A stretch of DNA of 64,000 nucleotides from Ophioderma brevispina (lineage: Eukaryota; Echinodermata; Ophiuroidea; Amphilepidida; Ophiodermatidae): the NCBI GenBank assembly GCA_023653785.1, contig JAMKCH010051647.1, positions 89,833 through 153,832 of the forward strand, read 5' to 3'. This document shows positions 1 to 10,913 of this stretch, in pieces. Numbering within the stretch: the stretch's first letter is position 1; each line of letters starts with the position of its first letter. Under the pieces are notes generated by a model. That model saw only the letters and a list, made by a program, of their open reading frames with translations. It was not told the DNA's origin and did no database searches. The position numbers and the translations under genes were made by a program.

Positions 1-570
1 TGCGGTGCAAGTAGGCGTATGAAGTTATTGGAAAATGCAATGGAAATTTTGGAGAGAGTCCTAGAGAATAGAATTCGGAGAATAGTGAAAGTGGATGAGA
101 TGCAATTTGGTTTCACGAGGCTGCAAGAGGAATATCGAGCGAAAGTTTCTGTTTTGTGGATTTGGAGAAACTGTATATGTTTTTTTGTAGATTTGGAGAA
201 ACATTGATAGAGTCCCAAGGAAAGTGATGGAGTGATCGATGAGGAAGAGAGGTATAACATAGGCAATGGTTATGACGATGATAAGTTTGTATGAAGACGC
301 AAAGACAAGAGTTAGAGTGGGGGTGTGGGTTGTTTGAGGAGTTTGAGGTGAAGGTGGGTGTGTATCAAGGTTCTACTTTCGCCGTTGATATTGCAATTGT
401 GATTGATGTGGTTACGGAGAGTGCAAGAGAAGGTTTGATGAGAGAGATGTTGTATGCTGATGATTTGGTTTTGATGAGTGAGACAATGGAGGGACTGAAG
501 AAAAAGTTTTGGAAATAGAAGAAGGCTTTTGAGAGTAAGGGTCTGAAGGAATCTTTCGGGTGCAGCAAGT
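1..570 (+). mobile_element. Non-LTR retrotransposon reverse-transcriptase remnant
   Basis: Two broken reading frames (about 19-207 and 291-518) carry pieces of a LINE reverse transcriptase in the right order. First come KLLENAMEILERV and DEMQFGF, from the fingers/palm. Then come VDLEKH, near a DRVPRK-like stretch, and VGVYQGS. The catalytic signature YADDLVLMSE lies near 450-480, followed by a thumb-like EGLKKKF...KKAFESKGLK. The pieces sit in different frames with a frame change around 210-290 and a stop at 516-518, so the copy is dead. It starts before the window, and the 5' part is not visible. The match to retroelement polymerases is from motif recognition, and I cannot assign the clade. 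Confidence 0.8.
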
Positions 571-1171
571 AAATTGAACGGAGATCTCTCTTTGAATACT
601 CATGTTTTGTTCTTTCTGTCTTTTTTTTCAGTTGAGAAAAATAACCTTTAAGAATTCTACAGACTTATCTTTGATTTTAAAGCTACTGCTGGAAATGTCC
701 AATATTTTGACTCTTTCGGGTGGATCACTGATAATATATTTAACTGTATTTTTGTTAGAACCAATCTACGGTGAATGAATGAATGATTCCTCAAACTAGA
801 TTGATTCTCACAAAAATACCCAAGTTAACACTTAACTGCATAAGGGGGGGGGGGGTCATGAGGTCATTTTTTTCGGCCCGAATATTTTAGCGCTGCAATA
901 TCTCTTAGTTGCGCTTGACTTGACGCGAAAAAATCAAATCCATTGCGGCGTTTCCACGTAAGTCCGCATGTGTCCCTAGGACCCCCCCCCCATGCACTAA
1001 CGGGAGTGCCCATTGTTATGATGTCTCGTGGACGACAAAGGTCAGAAATACCTTTTCAAACACAAATAAATGAGCCTTGTGCACCAATGATCTAAATTTT
1101 ATAATATAACACAGATTTAATGAATAATCAGATTGGTTCAAGAATTTGGTATGTCCAAAAACAATATTATC

Positions 1172-1567
1172 TATAGTAGATTCAACCCATCGTGTCACCA
1201 GAGGAAAAGTTTTGGACAGCGTCGATTAGTTGGGAGAGGAGACACAAAAAGAAAATATGTGGCCCGATTTACTTGTTTTAGAACTAACAAAGATAATCTG
1301 GCTTTTCATGTTGAGTTGTTGACATCATTTTTACAAAGATAGTGCAAAGACTTTTGTGATCGCTCAAAAGTCAGTAACATTCAATAAATGCAATTCGAAC
1401 AGAAATATGCTGTAAAATAGTGCAAATGTTTTGAGCGCATTAAATGCCGAAAATGCGTTCCATATTAACGTGGAATTTTAATTTCCACTTACTGCACATG
1501 CCCCTCATTCAATGCCCATACCTTCGGAAAAGTACTAGAGGTGACACGATGGGTTGAATCTACTATA
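1172..1567. mobile_element. MITE with 26-bp terminal inverted repeats, nested in copy 1
   Basis: A near-perfect inverted repeat starts at 1174 (TAGTAGATTCAACCCATCG...) and its complement ends at 1565. Both ends are flanked by TA, the target duplication usual for Tc1/mariner- or PIF-type elements. About 396 bp, with no coding capacity. Confidence 0.7.
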
Positions 1568-2480
1568 ACAATTCAAAGTCACACTTATCAATACTAATCT
1601 TACTCAAGGTTCATTTATGTCTCCAACTAAAAGTAGCGTTGCAGTTCAACGATGATATGTCCTCACAGCGAAGACTCCAAAATGACAGCGCATAAGTTCA
1701 CATAAATATCCATGGTATATTCCATGCGAATCTTCTCAGTAACTTTTGTCCAGCAGTTTAAGACGACAGGGTTTTTCCTCGACGGCTCTAATAGTTTGCA
1801 ATACAATCCAGGTATTCCACCACCATCAGTCTGCCGCTAATGTCCTCATTTAGGACCACAAACTCGAATCACCGTTTGATTCCAAAACTAAAGCTCTTTT
1901 GGCTTAAAAGACGACAGCAAACAGTTCAGCTTTCAAGCTCCGGCGGTCTCCAAAGTAGTATAAATCCTGGCACTATATTAAGCATAAATCTACCATTATA
2001 GCTCCTGGTTACAACTGCTGGCCCTGAGTCTTTTCAATAAGCAGTATTACAGCATTTCTTTACACTAAAAGTTAGTACTTTTTAAATATATTTAAAAAAA
2101 AAAAAAAAAAAAAAAAAAACATAATCTTGCACTGACCAATTGGATTTCACATAAATTACATCATCTGCATTGCATCACCTAACATTTATAACATGATGGG
2201 GAATCCCCATATTATGCAATCTGTCAATCTGTTTTGATCTCAAAGCATAAACAAGTTGACTCAGTTCTGAATTTACATCTTGGGGAATTCCCATTCACTT
2301 CTCTTGCACAATCTATCTATATAGTAAATAACACCTGGTCTGCCAGGTCTGATCTCAATATAGCACAAGGGGATTTCCATAATAAACAAAGCGCTTTTTC
2401 CCATGAGAAACCGTTTTCTAAAATGAAATTTAAAATCCAATTAATATTTTTAATCACAAAATGGAGGTCAATATAACAGC
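1568..2480. other. Unassigned insert with poly-A tract
   Basis: No coding frame of note. A run of about 27 A at 2093-2119 follows an AT-rich stretch and could be the tail of a retroposed sequence, but nothing upstream is recognisable. The block is absent from the homologous element at 10914-11677, so it arrived by insertion. Confidence 0.35.
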
Positions 2481-3239
2481 ATGACAAAAATGAAAATCAA
2501 AATAATAGAGTAACTGTGATTCTAATTTATTATGCATGCACCCTATGACATAATTTAAGAAAATTCTATGGAAGTATGGTAGGCCACTAGTGCCATGATA
2601 TTCTTTATTTATAACGGTTCCCTATAGAAACCTATGGTAAATTTCACGTTATAAAAGGAATATCCATGACAAATACAAAATGGCCAGAGGTATTTACATT
2701 TGGGCTTAATATAGGTAATATAACTCATGCTTGGCCAAATAAAGCAATCATCGGAAATCTAAGCGAATCAACACAGCAAAAAATGCAGAAACTAATTTGC
2801 GTCTTTTTTGTTCATTTTGGTGCGTTTTTGAAATCAATATTTCGCCCCCAATTTTCCAACTTAACAATATTTTTTTTGTTTCTTAAATGTGTCCAACCAT
2901 GTGGTGAATTTCATCCAAAAATCTTTTGGGAAAGTAGCTATTTTTAGAATGGGTCCCATGATCCTCCCCCCATGCACTAACGGGAGTGCAGACCCCTTAT
3001 GCAGTTAAGTGTTAAAGATATTATGACTACTAATTGGTATCTTTCTTAATACAAATCAGAATAGCAGTAATTAATTAGGAATATTTAATGCCAACACAAA
3101 TCGCACATTTGGCATTTTTATTGAAACAAAAGTCTAATATTTAAACAAGAAGGCCACTAATGTCAACTATCCGTCAGCTTAAATACACGATACAGCTGAA
3201 TATGATCTAATCCATCCCATTATAAAACCAAAAACTAAC

Positions 3240-3706
3240 CTGCATATAACAGAGTTGCATTTGATGGACACACACTTCTACCCCATCGAACATATATCGC
3301 ACCATTCTCTTCGGCACTATCGATTGCGTCCAAGCCAGGGAGTCCTGCAGGTCCAGCGGGACCCACTGGACCGGCAGGACCAGCTACACCCGCTGGGCCT
3401 GCTACACCCGTTGGGCCCACTACACCCGCTGGACCAGCTATACCCGCTGGGCCCGTTGGACCTGCTGGGCCCGCTGGACCTGCTGGACCCGCTGGACCTG
3501 CTGGACCCGCTGGACCTGCTGGACCCGCTTGACCTGCTGGACCCGCTTGACCTGCTGGACCTACTGGACCCGCTGGACCTGCTGGACCCACTTGACCTGC
3601 TGGACCTACTGGACCCGCTGGACCTGCTGGACCCGCTAGACCTGCTGGAACACCGCACCCGCTGGACCCACCGCACCCGCTGGGCTAGCCACACCGCCTG
3701 ATGAGC
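3240..3706 (-). CDS. Membrane collagen-like protein, exon 3 (Gly-X-Y rod and start of C-terminal domain)
   Basis: Read on the minus strand, the exon follows a tacag acceptor (3707-3711) and ends at a GTTAGT donor (3234-3239). It encodes about 35 Gly-X-Y triplets, mostly GPA with some GQA, GPV and GVA. Then comes a globular start with GAIYVRWGR and [12 protein letters not shown]. That W-G-R/S-C-P pattern is the beginning of the C-terminal domain of short-chain (spongin-like, collagen-IV-related) collagens. The rest of the domain must lie left of the window. The entry phase joins exon 2 exactly (AGA G|GC). Exon length is 467 bp, and with the observed entry and exit phases one base is missing. 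The break is near 3650, where a GGTCCAGCA unit reads as the eight bases TTCCAGCA, after which the upstream frame meets a stop. Sequencing error and true mutation are both possible. Confidence 0.75.
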
Positions 3707-5239
3707 CTGTATTAGAAAATTAGAACAGAAATGCAAAATAAGTAATTCTTCCTCAGTAGATTTTAAAGATACATGGTCCGATTGATAATAGCCTCGTCCC
3801 CATGCAGGGACCCCAGATTTTACCGGAAGTTGTCAAAATATTGGTATCAGAGGAAAGCTACTATTTTTCTCATTTACCCTGTGAAATCCTATGGCTAGAG
3901 GATGTTTGGTTTGGATGTTATGAACGACCAATATTAATTTTACACAGTACTCTATGGGGATTACAAAATCACGTTTTTTAGCTCTCACTTCAAAACGGGT
4001 TGAAATATCGGCGCGAAACTTTACAAATGGGGTATTCGGGTGAAGGCCATTCTATCAAGTTGAAAAACTTATAGACTTAAATCGCGTCATCCCCCTTTCA
4101 CATGAATTCCACATTGCATTATTTTTCTCAAGCGGCGCTCCCAGCTCCCTCACTTTCTACCCCCTGTGCTTTGCGCGAAAGCCTTTCAATACTGCATTCG
4201 GTTTTTAAGACAATTTGTGCAAACCTTATACAAAACCTATATTACCAGTTAGTTAATAACAATGAGATATATTGTAACAGTTAAAGGGGCATTTCGTGAT
4301 CTTAAAGTGACACAGGGTCTGATTTTGAAAAGACTGTGCCCTGTAATTTTTTCAAAAGCAATATTTATTGAATAAGCTTAGTTGTAATGCTTTTACATGT
4401 GTTAAATCTTACCTGAAATGATTACGTCCAAATTAACAGCTTTAACGGAATGATTTGGTAATAAACCCACTCCGGAGTTGTTTATTCTGTACACCTTAGT
4501 TCACAGTGTTAAGCCACAAGAAAGTACATATCGGAGTTGATTCCCTTTGTATCGTCACCTTTGTGGTTATATATAGGGTGTATCAAAATGTAAGTGAACA
4601 GTTGGAAAAATATATGTATCTAATTAAAAAATATGCGATTTTTCAATCAGCTCCCCATACCTCAATTTCAAGGTCAGATAATTTAGATTTATCGCTGAAA
4701 ATGCAGAGTGCGTGAGACTAAATTAGAACGCCCGCGCAAATCGTCAGATCAGTACGTAGTACATTATTTTCTTTGTCAAAATATATCATTAATAGGCAAG
4801 GAAACTTCTTATATCACCTTGATCGAAATTATTATGTTATCTATAGTTATTTTTATTTTTTTAAATCAGCTTTTGGATAGCTGAGATATTTGATGTTTGC
4901 AGTGAAATAAAATTCAGACCACAACCGCGAGCTTTCCATGTAAATATCAATACGAAATGGCCAAATGTGTGATGGCACCTCAGAAATCGGCATGTTATAG
5001 TTTTGCGTTCACCATACAAACGGCATTTCGACATTAGCTGTCGTCGAAAATGGTTTCCATCTGCCACTTTGAACTGTATAACACGTTTAGATCTACAAAT
5101 TCACCCCTGATGATAAGAAGAAATCTATTGAAACTCCAATACTATAACGAACGTCGACTTGATTTTTGCCCGTGGCTCAAAAACCGTCCTCCTGACTGAG
5201 CGTCTAAGGCGAGGGTCAACTGAGAGCAGCTCAACTTGA
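3707..5239. other. Intron 2 of collagen-like gene, left part
   Basis: Intronic. No exon seen. At 4282 there is one isolated transposon end (TTAAAGGGGCATTTCGTGATC), whose mirror image appears far away at about 52829-52849. The rest is unremarkable AT-rich sequence. Confidence 0.5.
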
Positions 5240-5868
5240 TTAAAGGAAATATGTCAAGATTTTTGTCAAGCTCAGTTTGACTTACATTCATAAAATATAT
5301 GTACATACATCACGAATTCCCGAAAAAATAATACAATTTGATGTAAAATTAACAAAATAGAGGCATTTTAATTTTTGCTTTTTTGACATACGAAGAAACG
5401 GGCGGATTTTTCGCCACGGCTTCATTGATCAAAAGCGCCCAATTTTGCTCTCCTCGTGACGTCAAAGTGATGACCAAACATCGTGTTGACTCGAATTGTT
5501 ATTGCTGACACTGTAATATTGATGGATTAATGAAAGTAATAATAAAATTAGAAAAAAAGTTACAGAATGACATATTTTGTTTCATTTCGTTGTGTTTAAT
5601 TATTATTGAAGTGGCAACACTGCGATATGATGGTCACAACGACGTAAATTATGGATGGTCATCACTTTGACGTCACCATTTGCCTGCGATGTGGATTTGT
5701 CGGAATCGTTTTCGAGTAAGCTATTGGGTGGGAAATTAAAAGGGCAAAATACTCAACAAATGTGGACAATTTTCAACTTATTTTGATTTATATGTAATCT
5801 ACGTTACTTAAGCTTTCCATCCATACCAAATTTTCCAAATATTCAGAATCATGACATATTTCCTTTAA
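5240..5868. mobile_element. TTAA-ended MITE with internal CRE-like inverted repeat
   Basis: The ends are TTAAAGGAAATATGTCAAG at 5240 and its inverted match finishing at 5868. Inside, a second inverted pair (GTGACGTCAAAGTGATGACC near 5457 and its complement near 5657-5678) carries the palindrome TGACGTCA in each arm. No coding capacity. Confidence 0.65.
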
Positions 5869-6065
5869 GCCCACTTGAAAAAAAATAACGAAAACATTGC
5901 ATGATATAAAGTGATATACCTCTGAGTAAGCGATCAAAAGATAACTTTATGACTTTGCATTTATGAACCTTTAAGCTTTTCTTACCGTGTCTCTGATTGG
6001 CTGATTTCACATTACCATATGAATAACCAATCAATGGGCCGGCAGTGCCCAGGGAGTTGAAAGCC

Positions 6066-6192
6066 CATGATATAATACTTGCAGTCGCGGTGAGCGATTT
6101 CTGCTCGTGAGCATGCGTATAACACTTGATCTTGGGTCAAAATCCGGTGTTGCGCACGCCAATCGCTCGCTGCGACTGGAAGTATATCATGG
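6066..6192. mobile_element. Short fold-back element
   Basis: CATGATATAATACTTGCAGT at 6066 is mirrored by ACTGGAAGTATATCATG ending at about 6190. The loop contains TTGGGTCAAAATCCGGTGT. A diverged partial copy lies at about 14740-14830, so this is a dispersed family. Confidence 0.55.
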
Positions 6193-6247
6193 ATTTAAGG
6201 CAATTGAATCCAGGTTACTGGGCTGAACTGAAATTTAGGGTAATTAC

Positions 6248-6505
6248 CTCTGTATGTGAATATGAGCACAAATGCCGCAATTGATAGCCCCAAGGATATC
6301 AGTGAAAGAGCAAACATTGCGCTAATGCAGCAGATCATTCCACGAGAGCGCGCTCCCTTCCGATGGTCTGTTTGAATCGAGTAGGTTGGATGGTCTTGAC
6401 CTTGTTCTTCGTCTTTTCCTTGGTCTTCAGAGTAGGTTGGATGGTCTTGACCTTGTTCTTTGTCCTTGCATTGGTCTTCACCTTGGTCTTTACCTTGATC
6501 TTCAT
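6248..6505 (-). CDS. Membrane collagen-like protein, exon 2 (acidic repeats and transmembrane helix)
   Basis: The exon lies between an aataatag acceptor (ending 6506) and a GTAATT donor (6242-6247). It is 258 bp and open throughout, with entry and exit phases that fit exons 1 and 3. It encodes a charged, Gln/Asp-rich stretch in which EQGQDHPTYS and EDQGKD occur twice, a local duplication. A basic stop-transfer-like patch (DHRKGARSRG) follows, then a hydrophobic segment of about 25 residues (ICCISAMFALSLISLGLSIA...). Basic residues before the helix and collagen after it predict a type II membrane protein with a cytoplasmic N-terminus and extracellular collagen. The paired cysteines at the start of the helix could be acylated (inference). 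The domain order resembles membrane-associated collagens, but no close family member can be named. Confidence 0.75.
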
Positions 6506-7079
6506 CTATTATTGGTGGAAAAAAAGCATATAAATAATTATTATGTTGATTGTTCAGAATTTTAAATCGCGTAGTCACTTTGTAGACCATTCCACACAAT
6601 TTTAAGAAGAGTTAAGAAGGAGATAAATATTTATTATAACTTTGCAAATTCGGTTTAGACTTGTTTCATAAATTGGCACTTCAATTCGTAAACATATCAA
6701 CAGAAGTACCGAGTACACTGTAAAATCGAGTTATGACAAGCACAATCCAAGACATGCTCAATTATAAGACATATATTTTTTTAATAGCAAGTCGTCTCTA
6801 ACTATAGGGGACACAAACGTCTTAAAACCGATTTCAGTAGACACGCGTAAAGCGTTATCGTATGGAGACCTGTCTGCGTGAGATCTTTTGCATATAGATA
6901 TGCCTCTTAAACCAGCTTCTAAAGACATCTACTACACCACAACTAATATCATAATTATTTTCCTCTTTTGGTTACAAGCACTTTTACCGGGGCAGTGGCT
7001 GCCAAGAAATCACAAATTTAGACGTGTTGAATTTGTAAAAAAAAGTGCGTGCCCTGGTTTTTTTAGTATGTACATTTTG
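6506..7079. other. Intron 1 of collagen-like gene, left part
   Basis: Apart from splice signals next to exon 2, I see no feature in this AT-rich intron segment. Confidence 0.4.
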
Positions 7080-7262
7080 AAAGATTTGCTTAAAGTGACA
7101 GGAGGAGATTTTTTAGGATACGAATTTCTCTCAAATTTCACTGGATCGGTTGTAGACCACCTACCGAGAACGTTTGGAAGGTTTATTGGACAAACAGGTG
7201 CAAAAGAAAACCGCAAACCTTGTTTTGAACTTGCCTGCTATCGTAATCGTTCCCCATAGAAA
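7080..7262 (+). repeat. Dispersed repeat, inverted copy at 20352-20526
   Basis: About 180 bp, including TTTAGTATGTACATTTTGAA, AGGAGGAGATTTTTTAG and CGAGAACGTTTGGAAGGTTT, recurs in reverse complement at 20352-20526. The second copy sits between the long inverted arms of the 20.2-21.9 kb element. A 123-codon reading frame crosses it but is not conserved in the other copy, so I treat it as non-coding repeat. Confidence 0.6.
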
Positions 7263-8435
7263 ACCATGCTTTGACTTTCGTCGTGCACGACAGAAACTAC
7301 TAAATCATCATCTTATTACATAAAGACGGCGTATTCGGTTTATTCAATTCAGGTGTGATCTAATACATTGGTAAGCATTCCAAATATGTAAAAAACCAGG
7401 GTTCGAGAAAAATTGGGGGCGCTTCTTTCTGGAAATCTCCTCATGTCTCTTTAATTTACGACAAGACTCAGAAAATAGTGTACATATTAGGCCCTATTGC
7501 TGCAAAAGTTTTTACCATTGGCTTAAATTGACAATAGATCACATGCGCTTATACGCAGTGTCCTAACACACTATTAGGCGAGTCAAAATAGAATAAATGA
7601 TGCCTTAACCCAAAACTAATTGCAAAAGAATCAATTCCTACAGAATTGTATTGAGAAAACCTGTAAAAACAACATATCAAAAATTTACCAAAATCAAAGG
7701 AGTGGAACATAATTATATTTTTAAGGGGGTAAGGTTTATACAGGGGTCAAAATATTAAAAGGATCAAAACGCGTCGAAAAGTATGCCATCGTGTTCGTTA
7801 CATTTCCAGGATTAAAAAAAGGTATAGTTTGCCATATCTGCAGGTTGTAGTTCAATAGTTATGAGTCAAAATAGGTTCAAGGTCACAATGGGGGTAATTT
7901 TTCCCCGAAATTTTCAGATATACCCGTTCATGATAAAAACGGTGTCAAATTGTTCGTCTAATGGTACAGGGGCCGAAATATACTGGTTGCACCATCTATA
8001 ATATTTGTTCCATAATTGGAATGCAAAATGTGACTGGGGGCTACAGGGTCTATATGGGAGGTCACTAGTCATAGCTCTGTAATTCTTATATAGAAAGTTC
8101 AAACAAAGAATCTATTTACATTTACTTATCTAGTGGGACAAATTGAACAGTTTACAACCAGTCCGATCAAAATCGGACCATTCTATGAATTTTACCCTAG
8201 GATGACTTTGAACTGTTATGTGCCTATTGTGCTAAAACTATAATGCGTAGATAGGGCAAACTATACCTTTTTTTAACCTTAGGAGTAGCCCAATAAATTG
8301 GTACATCATTTATATCAATTCGAACAATTCTAATTTTTTACCCCTGTACAAATGTTGCCCCCTTATTTCAACATGTTCCACTAGGTTGAATTTGGTAAAC
8401 TTTTAATATATTATTTTGAACAATTTCACAGTATA
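7263..8435. other. Intron 1 of collagen-like gene, middle part
   Basis: AT-rich sequence without recognisable exon, RNA gene or repeat ends. Confidence 0.4.
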
Positions 8436-9179
8436 CACTATTAGAAAAAAAGGTACAACATAGAACCCTTTGTCCTGTATTTTTCACCCTAAGCACTTCT
8501 ATGGTTCTATAAAGAACCTTAAAAAGTTCTATGAAGAACCTTCTAAATTTAAATAGGCCTAGGAATGTTCTGTTCACATATATTTTGAAAGGTTAAGCAA
8601 TGTGGAAGGCAATGATGACACTTTGGTTCTAAAATATTTTTGTGGCCAAATAAAAATAATTTCTTTCTGTTCTACCAAGAACCTCTGAAGGGTGCTTTGT
8701 TTTAGGGTTCCTAGAGTTTAAGGTTCTACAAAGAGCCATTTTCTTAGCTACAGAACATTTTTTGGTTCTATGAAGAACTCTAACAAATCTTCACGGGGTT
8801 CTTTATAGAACCCAAAAAGGTTCTGTAGCCAAGAAAATGGTTCTTTGTAGAATCTTAAACTATAGGAACCCTTAAATGGATTGTAATAAAGCACCCTTCT
8901 GAGGACGGCCGTAGGTTCTTGGTATAACAGGAAAGAAAAAAAAATGGGGGCCATGAAATTATTTTGGTCTCAAAAGGTTTTCACCGCCTTTCATGTTGCT
9001 TAACTAAACCTTTCAAAATATATGTGAAACACATACAAAAAGAACTTTCCTAGGCCTATTTAAATTTGGAAGGTTCTTCGTAGAACTTTTTAAGGTTCTT
9101 GATAGAACCTTAGCACTGCTTAGGGTGAAAAATACAGGACAAAAAAAGGTTCTATGTTGAACCTTTATTTCTAAGAGTG
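8436..9179. mobile_element. Long fold-back element with GGTTCT/AGAACC motifs
   Basis: Two arms of about 350 bp are inverted copies of each other around a centre near 8790. The ends CACTATTAG (8436) and CTAAGAGTG (9179) are flanked by TA. Shared landmarks include TCCTGTATTTTTCACCCTAA, TAAATAGGCCTAGGAA and ATATATTTTGAAAGGTTA. Inside the arms GGTTCT and AGAACC recur about every 20-40 bases, forming nested small hairpins. No coding capacity. It lies in intron 1 of the collagen-like gene, so its transcript would carry a very large hairpin. Confidence 0.75.
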
Positions 9180-9262
9180 TATTAACACCAAAATTGTTTC
9201 TTTTTGCAATTTGTTTTGGGTCAAATCATAAAAATACTGGACTATATGGTAAATTTACTCAC

Positions 9263-9341
9263 CAGTTTGTCTCGCAGGGTCCCAATATGGTGTTTCGTAT
9301 ACATCTACCATCTCGAGACCAGCCACGTTGCCTGCCATCAT
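9263..9341 (-). CDS. Membrane collagen-like protein, exon 1 (start and cytoplasmic N-terminus)
   Basis: Two adjacent ATG codons (9341-9336) open the frame MMAGNVAGLEMVDVYETPYW, followed by DPARQT. The exon closes at a GTGAGT donor (9257-9262) with one base over. Joined to exon 2 this gives QT-D-EDQGKD in frame. The upstream TTTTAAGCATC after a ttatttccaaaag acceptor-like sequence suggests a 5' untranslated exon further right, possibly within or beyond the minisatellite. Two Tyr residues in VYETPYW could be signalling sites (inference). The choice of the first ATG is by position only. Confidence 0.6.
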
Positions 9342-9952
9342 GCTAGATTGTGATGCTTAAAACTTTTGGAAATAAGAAGCAGTTAAAATAATCAGAGCAG
9401 GTGTACAAGAACAACATATGGCGGAGGGCTGGAAGTTAAGCTAGGACTGTAAAATATGGATTATGGTGTAAGGCTGTAAATTAAGGAAATTAAGCTAGGA
9501 CTGTAAATATGAAAATGGTAAAATGGTAGAAGGCTGGCAGTTAAGCTATGCCAGTTAATATGGTGGGCAAGGTGGAAGTTATCTATGACGTGGAATGTTT
9601 TTTCAAAACATTGCCATGGTAGAATATAGTACTGTGAAATTAATAGGACTGTGAAAGGTTAATATGGTAGAAGGCTTGGAAGTTAAGCTAGGACTGTGAG
9701 TGTTAAATATGGTGGCGGCTGGAAGTAATCTAGGGCTATGAAGTTTAAATTATTGTGAAGGCTGGAAGTTAACTAGGGCTGTGAGTGTAAATCATGGTGG
9801 TGACTGCTGGAAGTTAAGCTATGCCACAGTGAAATGTTAAATATGGTGAAGCTGGCAGTTGCTAAGGCTATGACTTGTGAAATGTTAAATATTGTCGACT
9901 GCTGAAAGTTAAGCTAGATTTTTAAATTAAACAATGCGGTTCTCGACCACAC

Positions 9953-10589
9953 GGTCCCCCGTCAGTCGCGTAGTGTACAACTATGCATAGGGATTTGCCT
10001 TGTATACCCCGTGGGACCTTGAATTACCTTCAAAAGTTTCGGCACTGAATATTGAACCGTCCCCCAAGTTTCATCATCCTACTACATGATTAGGGATTTG
10101 AACTTGAATGACCCACATGACCTTGAAATGACCTTCAAATTTTCGGCACCAATGTTGAGCACACCCACCAAGTTTCATCATGCCTACCACAATTGACAGT
10201 TTAAAGCAATTTTTGACACATTTGACCTTTGACCCTGGCAAATGACCCTCTCCGAATTCATCCGCCCGCCTACTTAAGCGACCACATATGGGGCAAGAAT
10301 ATACACCCATACTTGCTTAGATCTAAGATATCGTGTTGACAGGGTTTATAGCAATTTAACCCTATTTTGACCATATTTTGACCCTCATTTGACTTTGACC
10401 CATGACACAGGACGCACTTTGGATCCCACCCACGCGTACTCAGATAACATCTATGTCGAAAGATGGACACCCCCACTTGCTTAGTTCCAAAGAATATCCG
10501 CGAGGGACACCACACCACTACACCCCACACACACGGACGGGGAGCATTTCTATAGTCCCCCCTTCACCAACAAACGTTGGCGGGGGACC
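9953..10589. mobile_element. Transposon-like insert with TGACCTT repeats
   Basis: GGTCCCCCGTCA at 9953 is mirrored by TTGGCGGGGGACC ending near 10589, and the block interrupts the minisatellite. Inside, a unit with 'ACCTTGAA...TTTCGGCA...AAGTTTCATCAT' occurs twice in tandem (about 10016-10085 and 10120-10190). GACCTT or TGACC appears many times, including TGACCTTTGACCC at 10223-10235. No convincing coding frame. Confidence 0.5.
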
Positions 10590-10913
10590 AATATGGCGGA
10601 AGGATGGAAGTTAAGGAAGTTAACCCTATCGGACTGTGAAATGTTAAATATGGTGGAAGCAGTAAGTTAAGCTAGGATGTGAAATGTTTAAATAATATAG
10701 TGGAACTCTGTCCAGTTAAGCTAGGACTAGGTGTTAAGTGTTAATATGGTGGAAGGCTGGAAGTTAAGCTATGCCATCTATGGAATGTTTGTTTCAAGAT
10801 TGTAGAAGGCTGGAGTAAGGTAGGGACTGCGAAATGTTAAATGTGGAGGAAGGTTGAAAGTTTAAAGCTAGGATTGGTGAAATGTTAAATATGGTGGAAG
10901 GCTAGTAAGTTAA

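Larger units (their letters stand above)
829..3011. mobile_element. piggyBac-like non-autonomous element, copy 1, with nested insertions
   Basis: The ends are inverted repeats (CACTTAACTGCATAAGGGG at 829 and its complement ending at 3011), each flanked by TTAA (825-828 and 3012-3015). A TTAA target site with CAC...GTG ends is typical of the piggyBac superfamily. A run of G follows the left repeat. The motif ATGCACTAACGGGAGTGC after a C-run occurs near both ends (about 991-1008 and 2972-2989). Segments 829-1010 and about 2481-3011 align with copy 2 at 10914-11677. The middle (about 1011-2480) is extra DNA containing a second MITE and a poly-A tract. No transposase reading frame is present. Confidence 0.7.

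Noticed and set aside
3255..3736. Leu/Asp/Pro and Ser/Arg repeat proteins overlapping the collagen exon
   Set aside because: Other-frame readings of the Gly-X-Y repeat. The collagen frame has splice sites, phase and a C-terminal domain.
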